This document shows positions 17,985-27,206 of a stretch of 64,000 nt of DNA, one piece after another (position 1 is the first letter of the stretch; each line of letters opens with the position of its first letter). The notes beneath the pieces were generated by a model. That model saw only the letters and a program-made list of their open reading frames with translations, was not told where the DNA came from and ran no database searches. This stretch comes from Streptomyces sp. MMG1121. Lineage in GTDB: Bacteria; Actinomycetota; Actinomycetes; Streptomycetales; Streptomycetaceae. A program made the position numbers and the translations under genes. The DNA is taken from contig NZ_LGDV01000199.1 in the NCBI RefSeq assembly GCF_001280015.1, forward strand, positions 75,280 to 139,279, given 5' to 3'.

Positions 17985-20390
17985 TCAGTCCTCGTGGCCC
18001 AGTTGCAGGTCGCGTTCGGTCCGGCCGCCGCCCGCGACCTGGAGCACGGTGGCGACCGGCGGGTAGCCGGCGGCGATGACGGTGTACTCGCCGGAGGCGA
18101 GGTCGACGAACCGGAACGTTCCGTCCGCTCCCGTGGTGAGGGTGTCGACCACGTTGCCGGCGGCGTCGAGGAGCGTGACGCGCGCGTCCTCCACGGGCCG
18201 TCCGCCGCTCGCCCGGACGGTGCCCCGCAGCACGGCGCCGCCCGCGAGCTCGACGTCCTGCCGGGTCTCTCTTGAGGCCTGCACGCTGACCGGGAGCGCG
18301 GCCGGCCGGAAGGCGGGGGCGCTGGCGGCGAGGGTGTACTCGCCGGCGACGAGTTCGGTGATGACATAGCCGCCCTCGCGGCCGCTGCGGGTGGCGGCGA
18401 CGACCTCGCCGTGCACGTTGGTGAGGGTGACGGTGGCGTCCCGGACGGGGGTGCCGTCGGCGGTGAGGACGCTGCCGGCGAGGCGTCCGGCGCCGCCGAG
18501 GACGACGTCGAGTTCGACGGGCCGTTCGCCGACGGTGACGGAGACGGCCTGCGGCTGGTGGCCGCCCGCGGCGGCGATCAGCACGTACGACCCGGCGCCG
18601 GGCGTGCTCAGCGCGTACCGCCCGTCCTCGCCGCTCGCGCCCCGGCCGATCTGCTGTCCGGCGACGTCGATGAGGGTGAGGGCCGCGAGGGGCACGACGG
18701 TGCCGTCGGGGTGCTGCACCGTGCCGCAGACGGGGATGCCGGCGGCGTGGGGCGAACGGGCTTGGGGGATCGGGGCGTTCACGGTCTCGTGCTCGGGCTC
18801 GGTTTCGGCGGCGGGGTGGGACACCAGGGGTTTCTCCTTGAGGAAGAACGCGATGAGCAGGCCGGCGACGAGTACCGGGACGAGGTAGAGGAAGATCCGG
18901 GGCATCGCGTCGGCGTAGGCGCGGATGTAGGCGTCGCGCAGGGCCGGGGGCAGCGCGCGGACGAGCTGCGGGGTGATGGACTCGGGGTCGGGCAGCCGGA
19001 CACCGGAGCGCGGCGGCAGTTCCCTGCGCAGGGCGTCGGTGAGCCGGTTCGCGAAGAGGGTGCCGAAGATCGCGGCGCCGACGCTGCCGCCGATCTGCCG
19101 GAAGTAGTTGTTGGCGCTGGTGGCGGTGCCGAGGTCGGCGGGCCGCACGGAGTTCTGCACGGCGAGGACGAGGACGGGCATCACCAGGCCGATGCCGGCG
19201 CCGAGGACGGCCATCCAGACGCTGTACTGCAGCCGGGGTGTGTCGACTTCCAGGCGGGACAGCAGCCACATGCCGAGGGCGGAGAGGGCGCCGCCGAGCA
19301 CGGGGAAGACCTTGTACCGGCCGGTGCGGCTGATGAGCTGGCCGCCGATGATCGAGGCGCCGACGATCCCGGCCATCATGGGCAGCATCAGCAGGCCGGA
19401 CCCGGTGGCGCTGGCCCCGTCGACCATCTGCAGGAAGGTCGGCAGATAGCTGGCGGCGCCGAACAGGGCGACTCCGATCACCAGGCCCACCAGACCGCTG
19501 ACGTTGAAGACGCAGTCGCAGAACAGCCGTAGCGGGATGAGGGGTTCGGCGGCGAAGCGCTCGGCGACGAGGAAGAGGACGGTGGCGGCGAGCGCGCCGG
19601 CGCCGAGGCCGACGATCTGCCGCGAGCCCCAGGCGTACTCGGTGCCGCCCCAACTGGTCAGCAGGACCAGGCAGGTGGACGCGGCGGCGAGCAGCAGTGC
19701 GCCGAGGACGTCGAGTCGGCCGCGGGTCGCGGGTTTGGGGAGTTTCAGGACCACGGTGACGACGGCGAGGGTGACCAGACCGAAGGGGACGTTGACGTAG
19801 AAGCACCAGCGCCAGGAGAGGTGGTCGGTGAAGTAGCCGCCCAGCAGCGGGCCCGCGACGGAGGCGAGGCCGAAGGAGGCGCCGATCAGGCCCATGTAGC
19901 GGCCGCGTTCGCGGGGCGGCACGATGTCGGCGATGATCGCCTGCACGCCGATCATGAGCCCGCCCGCGCCGACGCCCTGGACCGCGCGGAAGGCGATCAG
20001 CTGGTCCATGGACTGGGCCCGGCCGGCCAGCGCGGAGCCGAGGACGAAGACGGCGATGGCGAACTGGAAGACGCCTTTGCGGCCGACGAGGTCGCCGAGC
20101 TTGCCGTACAGCGGCAGGCCGACGGTGGAGGTGAGCAGATAGGCGGTGATCGCCCAGCTCATCCGGTCCAGACCGTGCAGCTCGCCGACGATCTTCGGCA
20201 GCGCGGTCGCGACGATCATCTGGTCGAGCGCCGCGAGGAGCAGGGCGAGCATCAGCCCGAAGAACACCAGTCGCACGCGGCGCGCACCGAGTCCGGCGGC
20301 CGGTCCGGGCGGCGGTGGTGCGACCGCGGTCGCCTCAGCCGCCTCCGGTGCCACGACCGGCTCGTGCTCCACCAGGGTCGTCCCGACCAC
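17985..20390 (-). CDS. DHA2-type MFS transporter with three C-terminal carboxypeptidase-regulatory-like domains
   Basis: Residues 40-530 form a 14-segment drug:proton antiporter of the DHA2 group ([20 protein letters not shown] at segment 1; [16 protein letters not shown] for motif A). Instead of ending there, as most relatives near 500-550 residues do, the chain continues with three repeats of about 83 residues (starting near 552, 635 and 719), each with the beta-sandwich pattern GxV..DGxPV.DAxVTL...G......T..DG.Y....L..GEYT.. of CarboxypepD_reg/SdrD_B-type domains. The GTG start follows GAGGGGAG. A weak promoter (TTGACG near 20434-20439) may lie upstream. Export of a hydrophobic compound is the family role. 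Confidence 0.88.
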   Translation of the reverse strand: MVGTTLVEHEPVVAPEAAEATAVAPPPPGPAAGLGARRVRLVFFGLMLALLLAALDQMIVATALPKIVGELHGLDRMSWAITAYLLTSTVGLPLYGKLGDLVGRKGVFQFAIAVFVLGSALAGRAQSMDQLIAFRAVQGVGAGGLMIGVQAIIADIVPPRERGRYMGLIGASFGLASVAGPLLGGYFTDHLSWRWCFYVNVPFGLVTLAVVTVVLKLPKPATRGRLDVLGALLLAAASTCLVLLTSWGGTEYAWGSRQIVGLGAGALAATVLFLVAERFAAEPLIPLRLFCDCVFNVSGLVGLVIGVALFGAASYLPTFLQMVDGASATGSGLLMLPMMAGIVGASIIGGQLISRTGRYKVFPVLGGALSALGMWLLSRLEVDTPRLQYSVWMAVLGAGIGLVMPVLVLAVQNSVRPADLGTATSANNYFRQIGGSVGAAIFGTLFANRLTDALRRELPPRSGVRLPDPESITPQLVRALPPALRDAYIRAYADAMPRIFLYLVPVLVAGLLIAFFLKEKPLVSHPAAETEPEHETVNAPIPQARSPHAAGIPVCGTVQHPDGTVVPLAALTLIDVAGQQIGRGASGEDGRYALSTPGAGSYVLIAAAGGHQPQAVSVTVGERPVELDVVLGGAGRLAGSVLTADGTPVRDATVTLTNVHGEVVAATRSGREGGYVITELVAGEYTLAASAPAFRPAALPVSVQASRETRQDVELAGGAVLRGTVRASGGRPVEDARVTLLDAAGNVVDTLTTGADGTFRFVDLASGEYTVIAAGYPPVATVLQVAGGGRTERDLQLGHED

Positions 20391-20498
20391 GTACCGCTCC
20401 CCTCGTCACATCTGTCACATGTCCCGCGTAAGGCGTCAACTGTGAACAACTGCGGTGAGTTACGGCATCGTTCCGGGCGAGGGGGAGATCCACTCGAA

Positions 20499-20528
20499 CC
20501 GGTGAAGGGGCCAACACCCCTTCACCGG
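20499..20528 (-). terminator. 12-bp-stem hairpin after the SRPBCC gene
   Basis: Perfect arms CCGGTGAAGGGG and CCCCTTCACCGG around a six-base loop lie 13 bases beyond the stop of the minus-strand SRPBCC gene and before the MFS promoter region. Placement and strength fit a transcription terminator without a U-tract. Confidence 0.65.
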
Positions 20529-20541
20529 CTGGGCCTTGGGC

Positions 20542-20985
20542 CTACTTCTCGACCTCGGTGGCGAGCTTGGCGAGCAGGGCGTCGTAGATCCGGCCGAGCC
20601 CCTTGGGGGCGAAGGTCTTCTCGAAGAAGCCGCCGATGCCGCCGGCACCCTGCCAGGTGGTGGTGACGACGACCCGGGCCTTGCCCTCGCCCGCAGGGGT
20701 GACGCGCCAGGTGGTGACCATGGAGGAGTTGCGGTCCTTCTCGACCAGCTCGCCGTCGGTGGGCTCGCTGACCTCCAGGAGGCAGTCGCGCACCCGCTTG
20801 CTGGTGGCCTGGAGCTTCCAGTGCACGAGGGTGCCCTCCCCGTCGCCGCCCTCACGGACCTCGTACTCGCTGAAGTGCTCGGGCAGCAGCTTCTGCCGGG
20901 TGCCGCGGTAGTCGGCGAGGGCGTCGAACACCTTCTCCGCGTCCGCCGCGACGACCCGCTCCGTAGTGGCCTCGACCTGCGCCAT
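20542..20985 (-). CDS. SRPBCC family (START-like fold) protein
   Basis: A 147-residue protein of the polyketide-cyclase/START-like fold that binds a hydrophobic ligand in a helix-grip cavity. Seen: the opening VEATTERVVAADAEKVFDALADY, a middle segment VHWKLQATSKRVRDCLLEV and a long C-terminal helix FFEKTFAPKGLGRIYDALLAKL. The ATG used follows GGAGGA by six bases; an upstream in-frame ATG lacks a ribosome site. Its promoter region is shared, divergently, with the radical SAM gene and its LexA-like box, so it may also be damage-responsive. Ligand unknown. Confidence 0.85.
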   Translation of the reverse strand: MAQVEATTERVVAADAEKVFDALADYRGTRQKLLPEHFSEYEVREGGDGEGTLVHWKLQATSKRVRDCLLEVSEPTDGELVEKDRNSSMVTTWRVTPAGEGKARVVVTTTWQGAGGIGGFFEKTFAPKGLGRIYDALLAKLATEVEK

Positions 20986-21074
20986 TGCGTTCCTCCAGGA
21001 CCTGGTTTCTCGGGGTGGGCCCAAGCCAACCACCCCGGCGCCCGGGCCCCCAAATCGGGGTCCGCACGATCATG

Positions 21075-21093
21075 GGAACAGATGTTCTATTCT
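21075..21093 (+). promoter_or_regulatory. LexA-like SOS box overlapping a -10 element
   Basis: The dyad GAAC-AGAT-GTTC occupies 21076-21087, matching the Gram-positive/actinobacterial LexA consensus GAAC(N4)GTTC exactly in both half-sites. It runs directly into TATTCT (21088-21093), a plausible -10 hexamer, 27 bases before the ATG of the radical SAM gene. Binding there would block transcription. The strong GAGGAGG-type ribosome site follows downstream. Confidence 0.6.
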
Positions 21094-21120
21094 GTGGGGC
21101 AGTGCTACCGAGGAGGCGTC

Positions 21121-22161
21121 ATGCGCTGGGAGAACCTCACGGAGGACAGCGAACACGGCCGGGCCGAGCCGGCCCTGTTCGGCGCGGACTCGGTGACGAC
21201 CCGCACGTTCGACACGCCCGAGTTCCGCGGGATCACCTTTCACGAGGTCCGGGCGCGCTCGGTGCTGAACCGGGTGCCGGGCGCCTCGCGCATGCCGTTC
21301 GAGTGGACGGTCAACCCGTACCGGGGCTGCACGCACGCGTGCGTGTACTGCTTCGCCAGAAAGACGCACGGCTATCTGGACCTCGACACCGGCACCGGCT
21401 TCGACACGCAGATCGTGGTCAAGGTGAACGCGCCCGAGGTGCTGCGCCGCCAGCTCGCCTCCCGCCGCTGGCAGGGCGATCACGTGGCGATGGGCACCAA
21501 CGTCGACTGCTACCAGCGCGCCGAGGGCCGCTATCGCCTGATGCCGGGCATCATCTCCGCCCTCACCGAGCACGCGAACCCGTTCTCGATCCTCACCAAG
21601 GGCACGCTCGTCCTGCGGGACCTGGACCTGCTGGTCCGGGCCGCCGAGGTGACGGACGTGGGCATCTCGGTCTCCGTCGGCTTCCTCGACGCCGAGCTGT
21701 GGCGCACGGTGGAGCCGGGCACGCCCGCGCCCGAGCGCCGGCTGGAGGTCGTCCGCAGCCTCGGCGAGCACGGCATCGGCTGCGGGGTGCTGATGGCCCC
21801 GGTGATCCCGTTCCTGAGCGACCACCCGGACCAACTGCGCGACACGGTACGGGCGATCGCGCAAGCCGGCGCCACCTCGGTGACCCCGCTGACGCTGCAT
21901 CTGCGCCCGGGCGCGCGGGAGTGGTTCATGACCTGGCTCGCCCGGCACCATCCGCACCTTGTGCGGCGCTACGAGCGACTGTACGCGGCGGGCGCCTACG
22001 CGCCGACGTGGTACCAGCGCCGGATCACCCGTCAGGTGCACGAGCTGGCACGGGAGTACGGCATCGGTCCCACACGCGCGGGGACGGCCCGCCGGATCCG
22101 CCCCGCGGCGCCGGCCGAGCCGGAGAGCGTCGCCGAGCCGACCCAGCTGACCCTCATGTGA
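21121..22161 (+). CDS. Radical SAM protein, Rv2578c family
   Basis: A 346-residue radical SAM enzyme. The cluster motif CTHACVYCFA (CxxxCxxC) sits at about residues 70-77, preceded by the family signature ARSVLNRVPG and NPYRG. Later parts NVDCYQRAEGRYRLMPG and FSILTKGTLVLRDLDLL match the SplB-like/Rv2578c group of DNA-damage-associated actinobacterial proteins. The reaction is not established. The ATG follows GAGGAGG closely. A LexA-like operator overlaps the probable promoter, which fits induction by DNA damage. The C-terminal 25 residues are Ala/Pro-rich. Family confident; chemistry unknown. Confidence 0.88.
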   Translation: MRWENLTEDSEHGRAEPALFGADSVTTRTFDTPEFRGITFHEVRARSVLNRVPGASRMPFEWTVNPYRGCTHACVYCFARKTHGYLDLDTGTGFDTQIVVKVNAPEVLRRQLASRRWQGDHVAMGTNVDCYQRAEGRYRLMPGIISALTEHANPFSILTKGTLVLRDLDLLVRAAEVTDVGISVSVGFLDAELWRTVEPGTPAPERRLEVVRSLGEHGIGCGVLMAPVIPFLSDHPDQLRDTVRAIAQAGATSVTPLTLHLRPGAREWFMTWLARHHPHLVRRYERLYAAGAYAPTWYQRRITRQVHELAREYGIGPTRAGTARRIRPAAPAEPESVAEPTQLTLM

Positions 22162-22311
22162 ACGCGTGCGGGTGAGGACGTTCGAGGGCATCGCGCGGCT
22201 CAATCGGGTCAAGTACGGCCGCTACGGGTTCGGCGGAGCCCCGGCCCCGGGACGATGCGGCGAGGGCCGTGATCCTCGCGGTCCACCGACCCCTGCGTCC
22301 CGGGAGAACCC

Positions 22312-23874
22312 ATGAGGAAACGCGCAGCCGTGCTGTGCGCTGCCGCCACCGTGGTGGCGGGCTCGATCACCGCCCTGCCCGCGCAGGGGGCCCCGGCCGC
22401 CTCCGCCGCCCGGCTCGCCTGGACGGCGTGCGGTACGGGCGACTACCCGACGCTCCAGTGCGCGTCCCTGAAGGTGCCGCTGGACCACGCGCGCCCGACG
22501 GGCCGCCAGATCACCCTCGCCCTGTCGCGCGTCGAGCACACCGCCAAGACCTTCCAGGGCCCGCTGCTGGTCAACCCCGGCGGCCCCGGCGGCAGCGGTC
22601 TGACGCTCGCCGGATTCGTCTCCTCCGCGCTGCCGAGGAGCGTCGCCGCCCAGTACGACGTCATCGGCTTCGACCCGCGCGGGGTCGGCAGGTCCAGCCC
22701 GGCCCTGGACTGCGCGCCCGGCCACTTCAAGGCGGTGCGCCCGGACACCGTGCCCACGACGGCCGCACTGGAGCAGGCGAACCTCACGCGCGCGAAGTCC
22801 TTCGCCGTCGACTGCGCCCGCAAGTACGCCGACGTGCTGCCGTACATCGACACCGTCAACGCCGTACGCGACATGGACAGCATCCGCGCGGCCCTCGGCG
22901 CCCCCGGTCTCAACTACTTCGGCTACTCCTACGGCACCTACCTCGGCGCGGTCTACGCCAAGCTGTACCCCCAGCGGGTCCGCCGCCTGGTGCTGGACTC
23001 GATCGTGGACCCGGTCGGCATCTGGTACTCGGACAACCTCGGCCAGGACTACGCCTTCAACGACCGCCACCGCGCCCTGATGGCCTGGATCGCCCGGTAC
23101 GACTCCACGTACCACCTCGGCAAGGACCCCGCCAAGGTCGAGGCCGAGTGGTACGCGATGCGGGCGGCCCTGGCGAAGAAGCCGGCCGGCGGCACCGTGG
23201 GCGCCTCCGAGCTGGAGGACACGTTCGTCCCCGGCGGCTACTACAACGGCTACTGGCCCTACCTCGCCGAGGCGTTCGCGGCGTACGTGCGCGACAAGAA
23301 CGCCGATCCGCTGGTGGAGACGTACGAGAACTTCGGCGCCGTGGACCACGCGGGAGACAACGGATACAGCGTCTACACGGCGGTACAGTGCCGGGACACC
23401 GCCTGGCCCGGTTCCTGGAACCAGTGGCACACAGAGACCTGGGAGGTGTACGGCAAGGCACCGTTCTTCGCCTGGAACAACGCCTGGTACAACGCACCGT
23501 GCGCCTTCTGGCCGGGCGCGCAGCGCAGGCCGGTGGACGTCGCCAACGCCAAGCTGCCGCCCGCGCTGCTCTTCCAGGCGACCGCCGACGCGGCCACTCC
23601 CTACCCCGGCGGTGCCACGGTCCACCGGCTGCTCGCCCGCTCCAGCCTGGTGGTCGAGCAGGGCGGCGGCAATCACGGGATCTCGCTGAGCGGCAACGCC
23701 TGCCTGGACCGGTATCTGAGCGCCTATCTGACGGACGGCCGGGTGCCGCGCGGCACGGGCGTGGCCGACGCGGTCTGCGCGAAGTCCCCCGACCCGAAGC
23801 CGCTGACGGCGAAGGCGGCGTCACCGTCCTCGCCCGGCTCGACCCTGCACAAGCTGCTCGGCTTCCGCCGGTAA
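22312..23874 (+). CDS. Secreted alpha/beta-hydrolase (tripeptidyl aminopeptidase SlpD/E-like)
   Basis: A 520-residue exported serine hydrolase. Residues 1-33 form a signal peptide (two basic residues, hydrophobic core, Ala-rich cleavage region near APAASA). The mature protein has the oxyanion segment NPGGPGGSG, the nucleophile motif GYSYGTYLG, an acid in FQATADAATPYPG and a histidine in GGGNHGISLSG. These match Streptomyces tripeptidyl aminopeptidases and the SlpD/SlpE proteins, which clip tripeptides outside the cell. It lacks an obvious lipobox, so it is probably released. Transcribed alone; the Rid gene follows 56 bases later. Confidence 0.9.
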   Translation: MRKRAAVLCAAATVVAGSITALPAQGAPAASAARLAWTACGTGDYPTLQCASLKVPLDHARPTGRQITLALSRVEHTAKTFQGPLLVNPGGPGGSGLTLAGFVSSALPRSVAAQYDVIGFDPRGVGRSSPALDCAPGHFKAVRPDTVPTTAALEQANLTRAKSFAVDCARKYADVLPYIDTVNAVRDMDSIRAALGAPGLNYFGYSYGTYLGAVYAKLYPQRVRRLVLDSIVDPVGIWYSDNLGQDYAFNDRHRALMAWIARYDSTYHLGKDPAKVEAEWYAMRAALAKKPAGGTVGASELEDTFVPGGYYNGYWPYLAEAFAAYVRDKNADPLVETYENFGAVDHAGDNGYSVYTAVQCRDTAWPGSWNQWHTETWEVYGKAPFFAWNNAWYNAPCAFWPGAQRRPVDVANAKLPPALLFQATADAATPYPGGATVHRLLARSSLVVEQGGGNHGISLSGNACLDRYLSAYLTDGRVPRGTGVADAVCAKSPDPKPLTAKAASPSSPGSTLHKLLGFRR

Positions 23875-23930
23875 GGGGGGCGCGCCGGCCCGTCGGGGGC
23901 GTTGTCAGTGGGCTGGTCCACCATGGAGGC

Positions 23931-24329
23931 ATGAGTGCACCGACCCGGATTCCCGCGCCCGACGGCGTCGCGCCCGCAGCCCAGTACAGCCATGTGGTCA
24001 CGGCCACCGGCCGCCTCGTCGCCGTCTCCGGCCAGCTGCCTCTCGACGAGGACGGCAAGCTGGTCGGTGCGGACGACCCCGCGGCCCAGGCCCGCCAGGT
24101 GTTCGAGAATCTGAGGCGCTGTCTGGCCGCCGCCGGCGCCGGCTTCGAACACGTCGTCAAGCTGACGTACTTCGTGACGGACACGGCCCATCTGCCGGCG
24201 ATCCGCGCGGCCCGCGCCGCCCACATACCCGAGGACCGGCTGCCGGCGTCCTCCGCGGTGCGGGTCGCCGGGCTGGTGGCACCGGAGTTCCTGATGGAGA
24301 TCGAGGCGCTCGCGGTGGTGGACGGGTGA
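23931..24329 (+). CDS. Rid family protein lacking the RidA catalytic arginine
   Basis: A 132-residue YjgF/YER057c/UK114 fold protein. The fold signatures VSGQLPLDEDGKLVG, QARQVFENLRRCLAAAG and VVKLTYFVTD are present. At the position where true RidA enamine/imine deaminases have ...PARxxVxVA, this protein reads LPASSAVRVAGL, so the catalytic Arg is Ser. It therefore probably belongs to a Rid subgroup without classical deaminase activity. No in-frame upstream start exists; a GGAGG-like run lies only one base before the ATG, so initiation may be leaderless or weak. Confidence 0.85.
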   Translation: MSAPTRIPAPDGVAPAAQYSHVVTATGRLVAVSGQLPLDEDGKLVGADDPAAQARQVFENLRRCLAAAGAGFEHVVKLTYFVTDTAHLPAIRAARAAHIPEDRLPASSAVRVAGLVAPEFLMEIEALAVVDG

Positions 24330-24350
24330 GCGGCGCGCACTGACGCCGTG

Positions 24351-24935
24351 TCATTTCGCCTTCCTCTGCTGGGGGATGCGCGCCAGGGCGCGTACGGCCG
24401 CCTGCGCCAGGGCCGGGTGGGCCAGGGCCTCGTTCAGCACGCGGCGGGCGCGCGGGTCCCCGAGGGCGCCGAGGCCCTCCACACAGGCGAGGGCGACCTT
24501 GCGGTAGGGGTCGCGCGGGCGCAGCCGGCGCTCCAGCGTGGTGATGAGCGCGGGCACGGACTCGGGGGCGCGCAGGTCGGCCAGCAGGCGGACGGGGTGC
24601 AGGGCGTAGGCGACGCGCAGTTCGTTGGTGGCGAGGGCGGCGGCCGCCCGGGCCGTACGGGGGTCACCGAGCCGGGACAAAGCGTGCGCGGCGGAGGCGC
24701 AGCGCGGGGGGTCGCGGTGGTTCAGGAGCAGCACCAGGGACTCGAAGGCGCGCCGGTCGCCCGCGCGTCCCAGGCGGAAGGCGGCCAGTTCCCTGGCCCA
24801 CAGCGGTTGTCCGGGCGCGGTCAGCACCTCCGCGAGTTCGTCGTGGTCCTCGGTCGCCAGCAATCGGTCGAACGCCGCCGAGCCGTGCGACTCCTGCCGT
24901 AAGCGCTCCGTGAGCGATCGCAACTCTTCGTCCAC
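24351..24935 (-). CDS. HEAT-repeat protein with a TTA codon
   Basis: A 194-residue, all-helical protein whose segments (LWARELAAFRLGRAGDRRAFESL, AAHALSRLGDPRTARAAAAL, ACVEGLGALGDPRARRVLNE) are HEAT/PBS-lyase-type repeats used for protein binding. No catalytic motif is seen. Codon 12 (Leu, plus-strand bases 24900-24902) is TTA, which in Streptomyces is read by the bldA tRNA, so production is probably limited to late growth. It ends 21 bases from the convergent Rid gene and starts opposite the dehydrogenase promoter region. Confidence 0.82.
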   Translation of the reverse strand: MDEELRSLTERLRQESHGSAAFDRLLATEDHDELAEVLTAPGQPLWARELAAFRLGRAGDRRAFESLVLLLNHRDPPRCASAAHALSRLGDPRTARAAAALATNELRVAYALHPVRLLADLRAPESVPALITTLERRLRPRDPYRKVALACVEGLGALGDPRARRVLNEALAHPALAQAAVRALARIPQQRKAK

Positions 24936-25040
24936 GAAGTCCAGCGTAGGCGGGTGGCGAGGCCAGGGGGAGCTACATCACAAAGTCGGATTCGAGCGCA
25001 CCTCTGGCGCGCTCGTTACTCGCCGGTTAAGCTCAGACGA

Positions 25041-25057
25041 GCGAGTTACCCACTCGC
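25041..25057. promoter_or_regulatory. Palindrome GCGAGT-N5-ACTCGC upstream of the dehydrogenase
   Basis: Perfect six-base arms separated by TACCC lie in the 388-base gap between the HEAT gene and the dehydrogenase gene. About 25 bases to its left is a weaker dyad, TTACTCGCCGGTTAA (25016-25030). Dyads containing TTAC or GAGT are frequent operators of TetR-type regulators of acyl-CoA genes. The rest of this gap (25060-25320) shows no gene; a likely promoter was not resolved. Confidence 0.45.
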
Positions 25058-25323
25058 ATCTCTTGCTGGCGACGGTTTGGTGACGCGGCCGTCGCGAGCA
25101 TCAGTCGGTTCGGTACGTCTCGTACCGCAGTACGACCCGGCTCCGGGACAGGGCCGGTCGGAATTCCTGCCACAGCGCGGGCGTGTGCACGCCCGTGGCA
25201 CCGGCAGCACCGGGCGTGTGCGCTCGCAGCCCGGCAACACCCGCACTCCTTCTCGCACCGCGGTGCGCCCGTCGGCGCACCCGGCGCGCTCCTCGTCGTC
25301 ACCCTCATTCCTGGAGTCCCGCG

Positions 25324-27138
25324 ATGGCCACTCCCCTGTCCCCCCAGTCCGGCACCTCGCCGTCCCCGCTGAAGACGATCGCCGTCGTCGGCCTCGGCAC
25401 CATGGGCACCGGCATCACCGAGGTCCTCGTGAAGGCCGGCCGCGAGGTGATCGGCATCGACGTCAGCGAGGCCCAGGCCGCCCAGTGCGTCACGGCTCTG
25501 GAAGCCTCCACCGCCCGCGCGGTCGAGCGCGGCCGGCTCACGGAGCAGGAGCGCGCCGACGCCCTCGCCCGGGTGCGCACCGGCACCGACCTCGCGGCGG
25601 CGGCCGACGCCGACCTCGTCATCGAGGTGGCCCCGGAGTCGTACGAGATCAAGCACCGGATCTTCCACGAGCTGGACGGGATCGTCCGCCCGCAGACGAT
25701 CCTCGCCACCGGCACCAACGCCCTGTCCGTGACCCGGCTCGCCGCCGACTCGGCGCGCCCCGAGCGGGTGCTCGGACTGCACTTCTTCAACCCGGCGCCC
25801 GCGATGCGGCTGGTCGAGGTCGTCTCCTCGGTGCTGACGGCGCCGGGGGCCGTCGCCGCGGTCACCGACCTCGCCCTCGAACTGGGCAAGGAGCCGGTCG
25901 CGGTCGGCGACCGCCCCGGCTTCGTCGCGGACGGCCTGCTCTTCGGCTACCTCAACCAGGCCGCCGCGATGTACGAGGCCCGGTACGCCTCCCGCGAGGA
26001 CATCGACGCGGCGATGCGGCTCGGCTGCGGCCTGCCGATGGGCCCGCTGGCGCTGTTGGACCTGATCGGCGTCGACACCGCGCGTACGGTCCTGGAGGCC
26101 ATGTACGCCGAGTCCCGCGACCGGCTGCACGCCCCCGCGCCGATCCTGAAGCAGCTCAGCGAGGCGGGCCTGACCGGCCGCAAGTCCGGGCGCGGCTTCT
26201 ACACCTACGAGGCGCCGGGCAGCGCGGCGGTCGTGCCGGACGCGCTGACCCCGGCGCCGGACGGTGCCCGCGGCGCGGGGCGCGAGGTCCGCTCGGTCGG
26301 GGTCGCCGGCTCCGGCACCATGGCCTCCGGCATCGCCGAGGTGTTCGCCAAGGCGGGCTACGCGGTCGTCCTGGCCGCCCGCAGCGAGGAGAAGGCGCAG
26401 GCCGCCAAGGCCCGGATCGGCAAGTCCCTGGCCCGCTCCGTCGACAAGGGCCGCATGACCGCCGAGGCCGCCGCCGAGGTCCTGGACCGGATCTCCCCGG
26501 CCGGCTCCTACGACGCGTTCGCCGACGTCGACCTGGCCGTCGAGGCGATCGCCGAGGACCTGGAGGTCAAGCGGCAGCTGTTCCAGACGCTCGACAAGGT
26601 CTGCAAGCCCGGCGCGGTCCTCGCCACCACCACCTCCTCGCTGCCCGTCGTCGCCTGCGCCCGCGCCACCTCGCGCCCGCAGGACGTCATCGGCATGCAC
26701 TTCTTCAACCCGGCGCCTGCGATGAAGCTGGTCGAGGTCGTGCGGACCGTGCTGACGGCCGACGACGTCCACGCGACCGTCCGCGAGGTCTGCACGAGGA
26801 TCAGGAAGCACCCGGTGGACTGCGGCGACCGGGCCGGCTTCATCGTGAACGCGCTGCTGTTCCCGTACCTGAACAACGCCATCAAGATGGTCGAGGAGCA
26901 CTATGCGTCCCTGGACGACATCGACGCGGCGATGAGGCTCGGCGGCGGCTACCCGATGGGCCCCTTCGAGCTGCTGGACGTGGTCGGCCTGGACGTCTCG
27001 CTGGCCATCGAGAAGGTTCTGCACCGCGAGTTCCGCGACCCGGGCCTGGCTCCGGCCCCGCTGCTGGAACACCTGGTGGCGGCGGGCTGCCTCGGCCGCA
27101 AGACCGGCCGCGGCTTCCGCGAGTATGCCCGCCGCTGA
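25324..27138 (+). CDS. Duplicated-fused 3-hydroxyacyl-CoA (3-hydroxybutyryl-CoA) dehydrogenase
   Basis: A 604-residue protein made of two complete dehydrogenase units. The first NAD motif is IAVVGLGTMGTGITEVL (residue about 19) and the second VGVAGSGTMASGIAEVF (about 326). Each half has its catalytic segment, LGLHFFNPAPAMRLVEVV and IGMHFFNPAPAMKLVEVV, and its own C-terminal domain (GLPMGPLALLDLIG, GYPMGPFELLDVVG). The family interconverts 3-hydroxyacyl-CoA and 3-oxoacyl-CoA; here it would supply or consume 3-hydroxybutyryl-CoA next to ccr. Single-unit family members are near 290 residues, so this is an internal duplication. ATG follows GGAG. A strong hairpin follows the stop. Confidence 0.92.
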   Translation: MATPLSPQSGTSPSPLKTIAVVGLGTMGTGITEVLVKAGREVIGIDVSEAQAAQCVTALEASTARAVERGRLTEQERADALARVRTGTDLAAAADADLVIEVAPESYEIKHRIFHELDGIVRPQTILATGTNALSVTRLAADSARPERVLGLHFFNPAPAMRLVEVVSSVLTAPGAVAAVTDLALELGKEPVAVGDRPGFVADGLLFGYLNQAAAMYEARYASREDIDAAMRLGCGLPMGPLALLDLIGVDTARTVLEAMYAESRDRLHAPAPILKQLSEAGLTGRKSGRGFYTYEAPGSAAVVPDALTPAPDGARGAGREVRSVGVAGSGTMASGIAEVFAKAGYAVVLAARSEEKAQAAKARIGKSLARSVDKGRMTAEAAAEVLDRISPAGSYDAFADVDLAVEAIAEDLEVKRQLFQTLDKVCKPGAVLATTTSSLPVVACARATSRPQDVIGMHFFNPAPAMKLVEVVRTVLTADDVHATVREVCTRIRKHPVDCGDRAGFIVNALLFPYLNNAIKMVEEHYASLDDIDAAMRLGGGYPMGPFELLDVVGLDVSLAIEKVLHREFRDPGLAPAPLLEHLVAAGCLGRKTGRGFREYARR

Positions 27139-27206
27139 CGGCGTCGGCGACTGGTCCCACGCGGACGCGGACTGGGGCGGACTGCTCGATCCCGCTGCGC
27201 ATCCCC

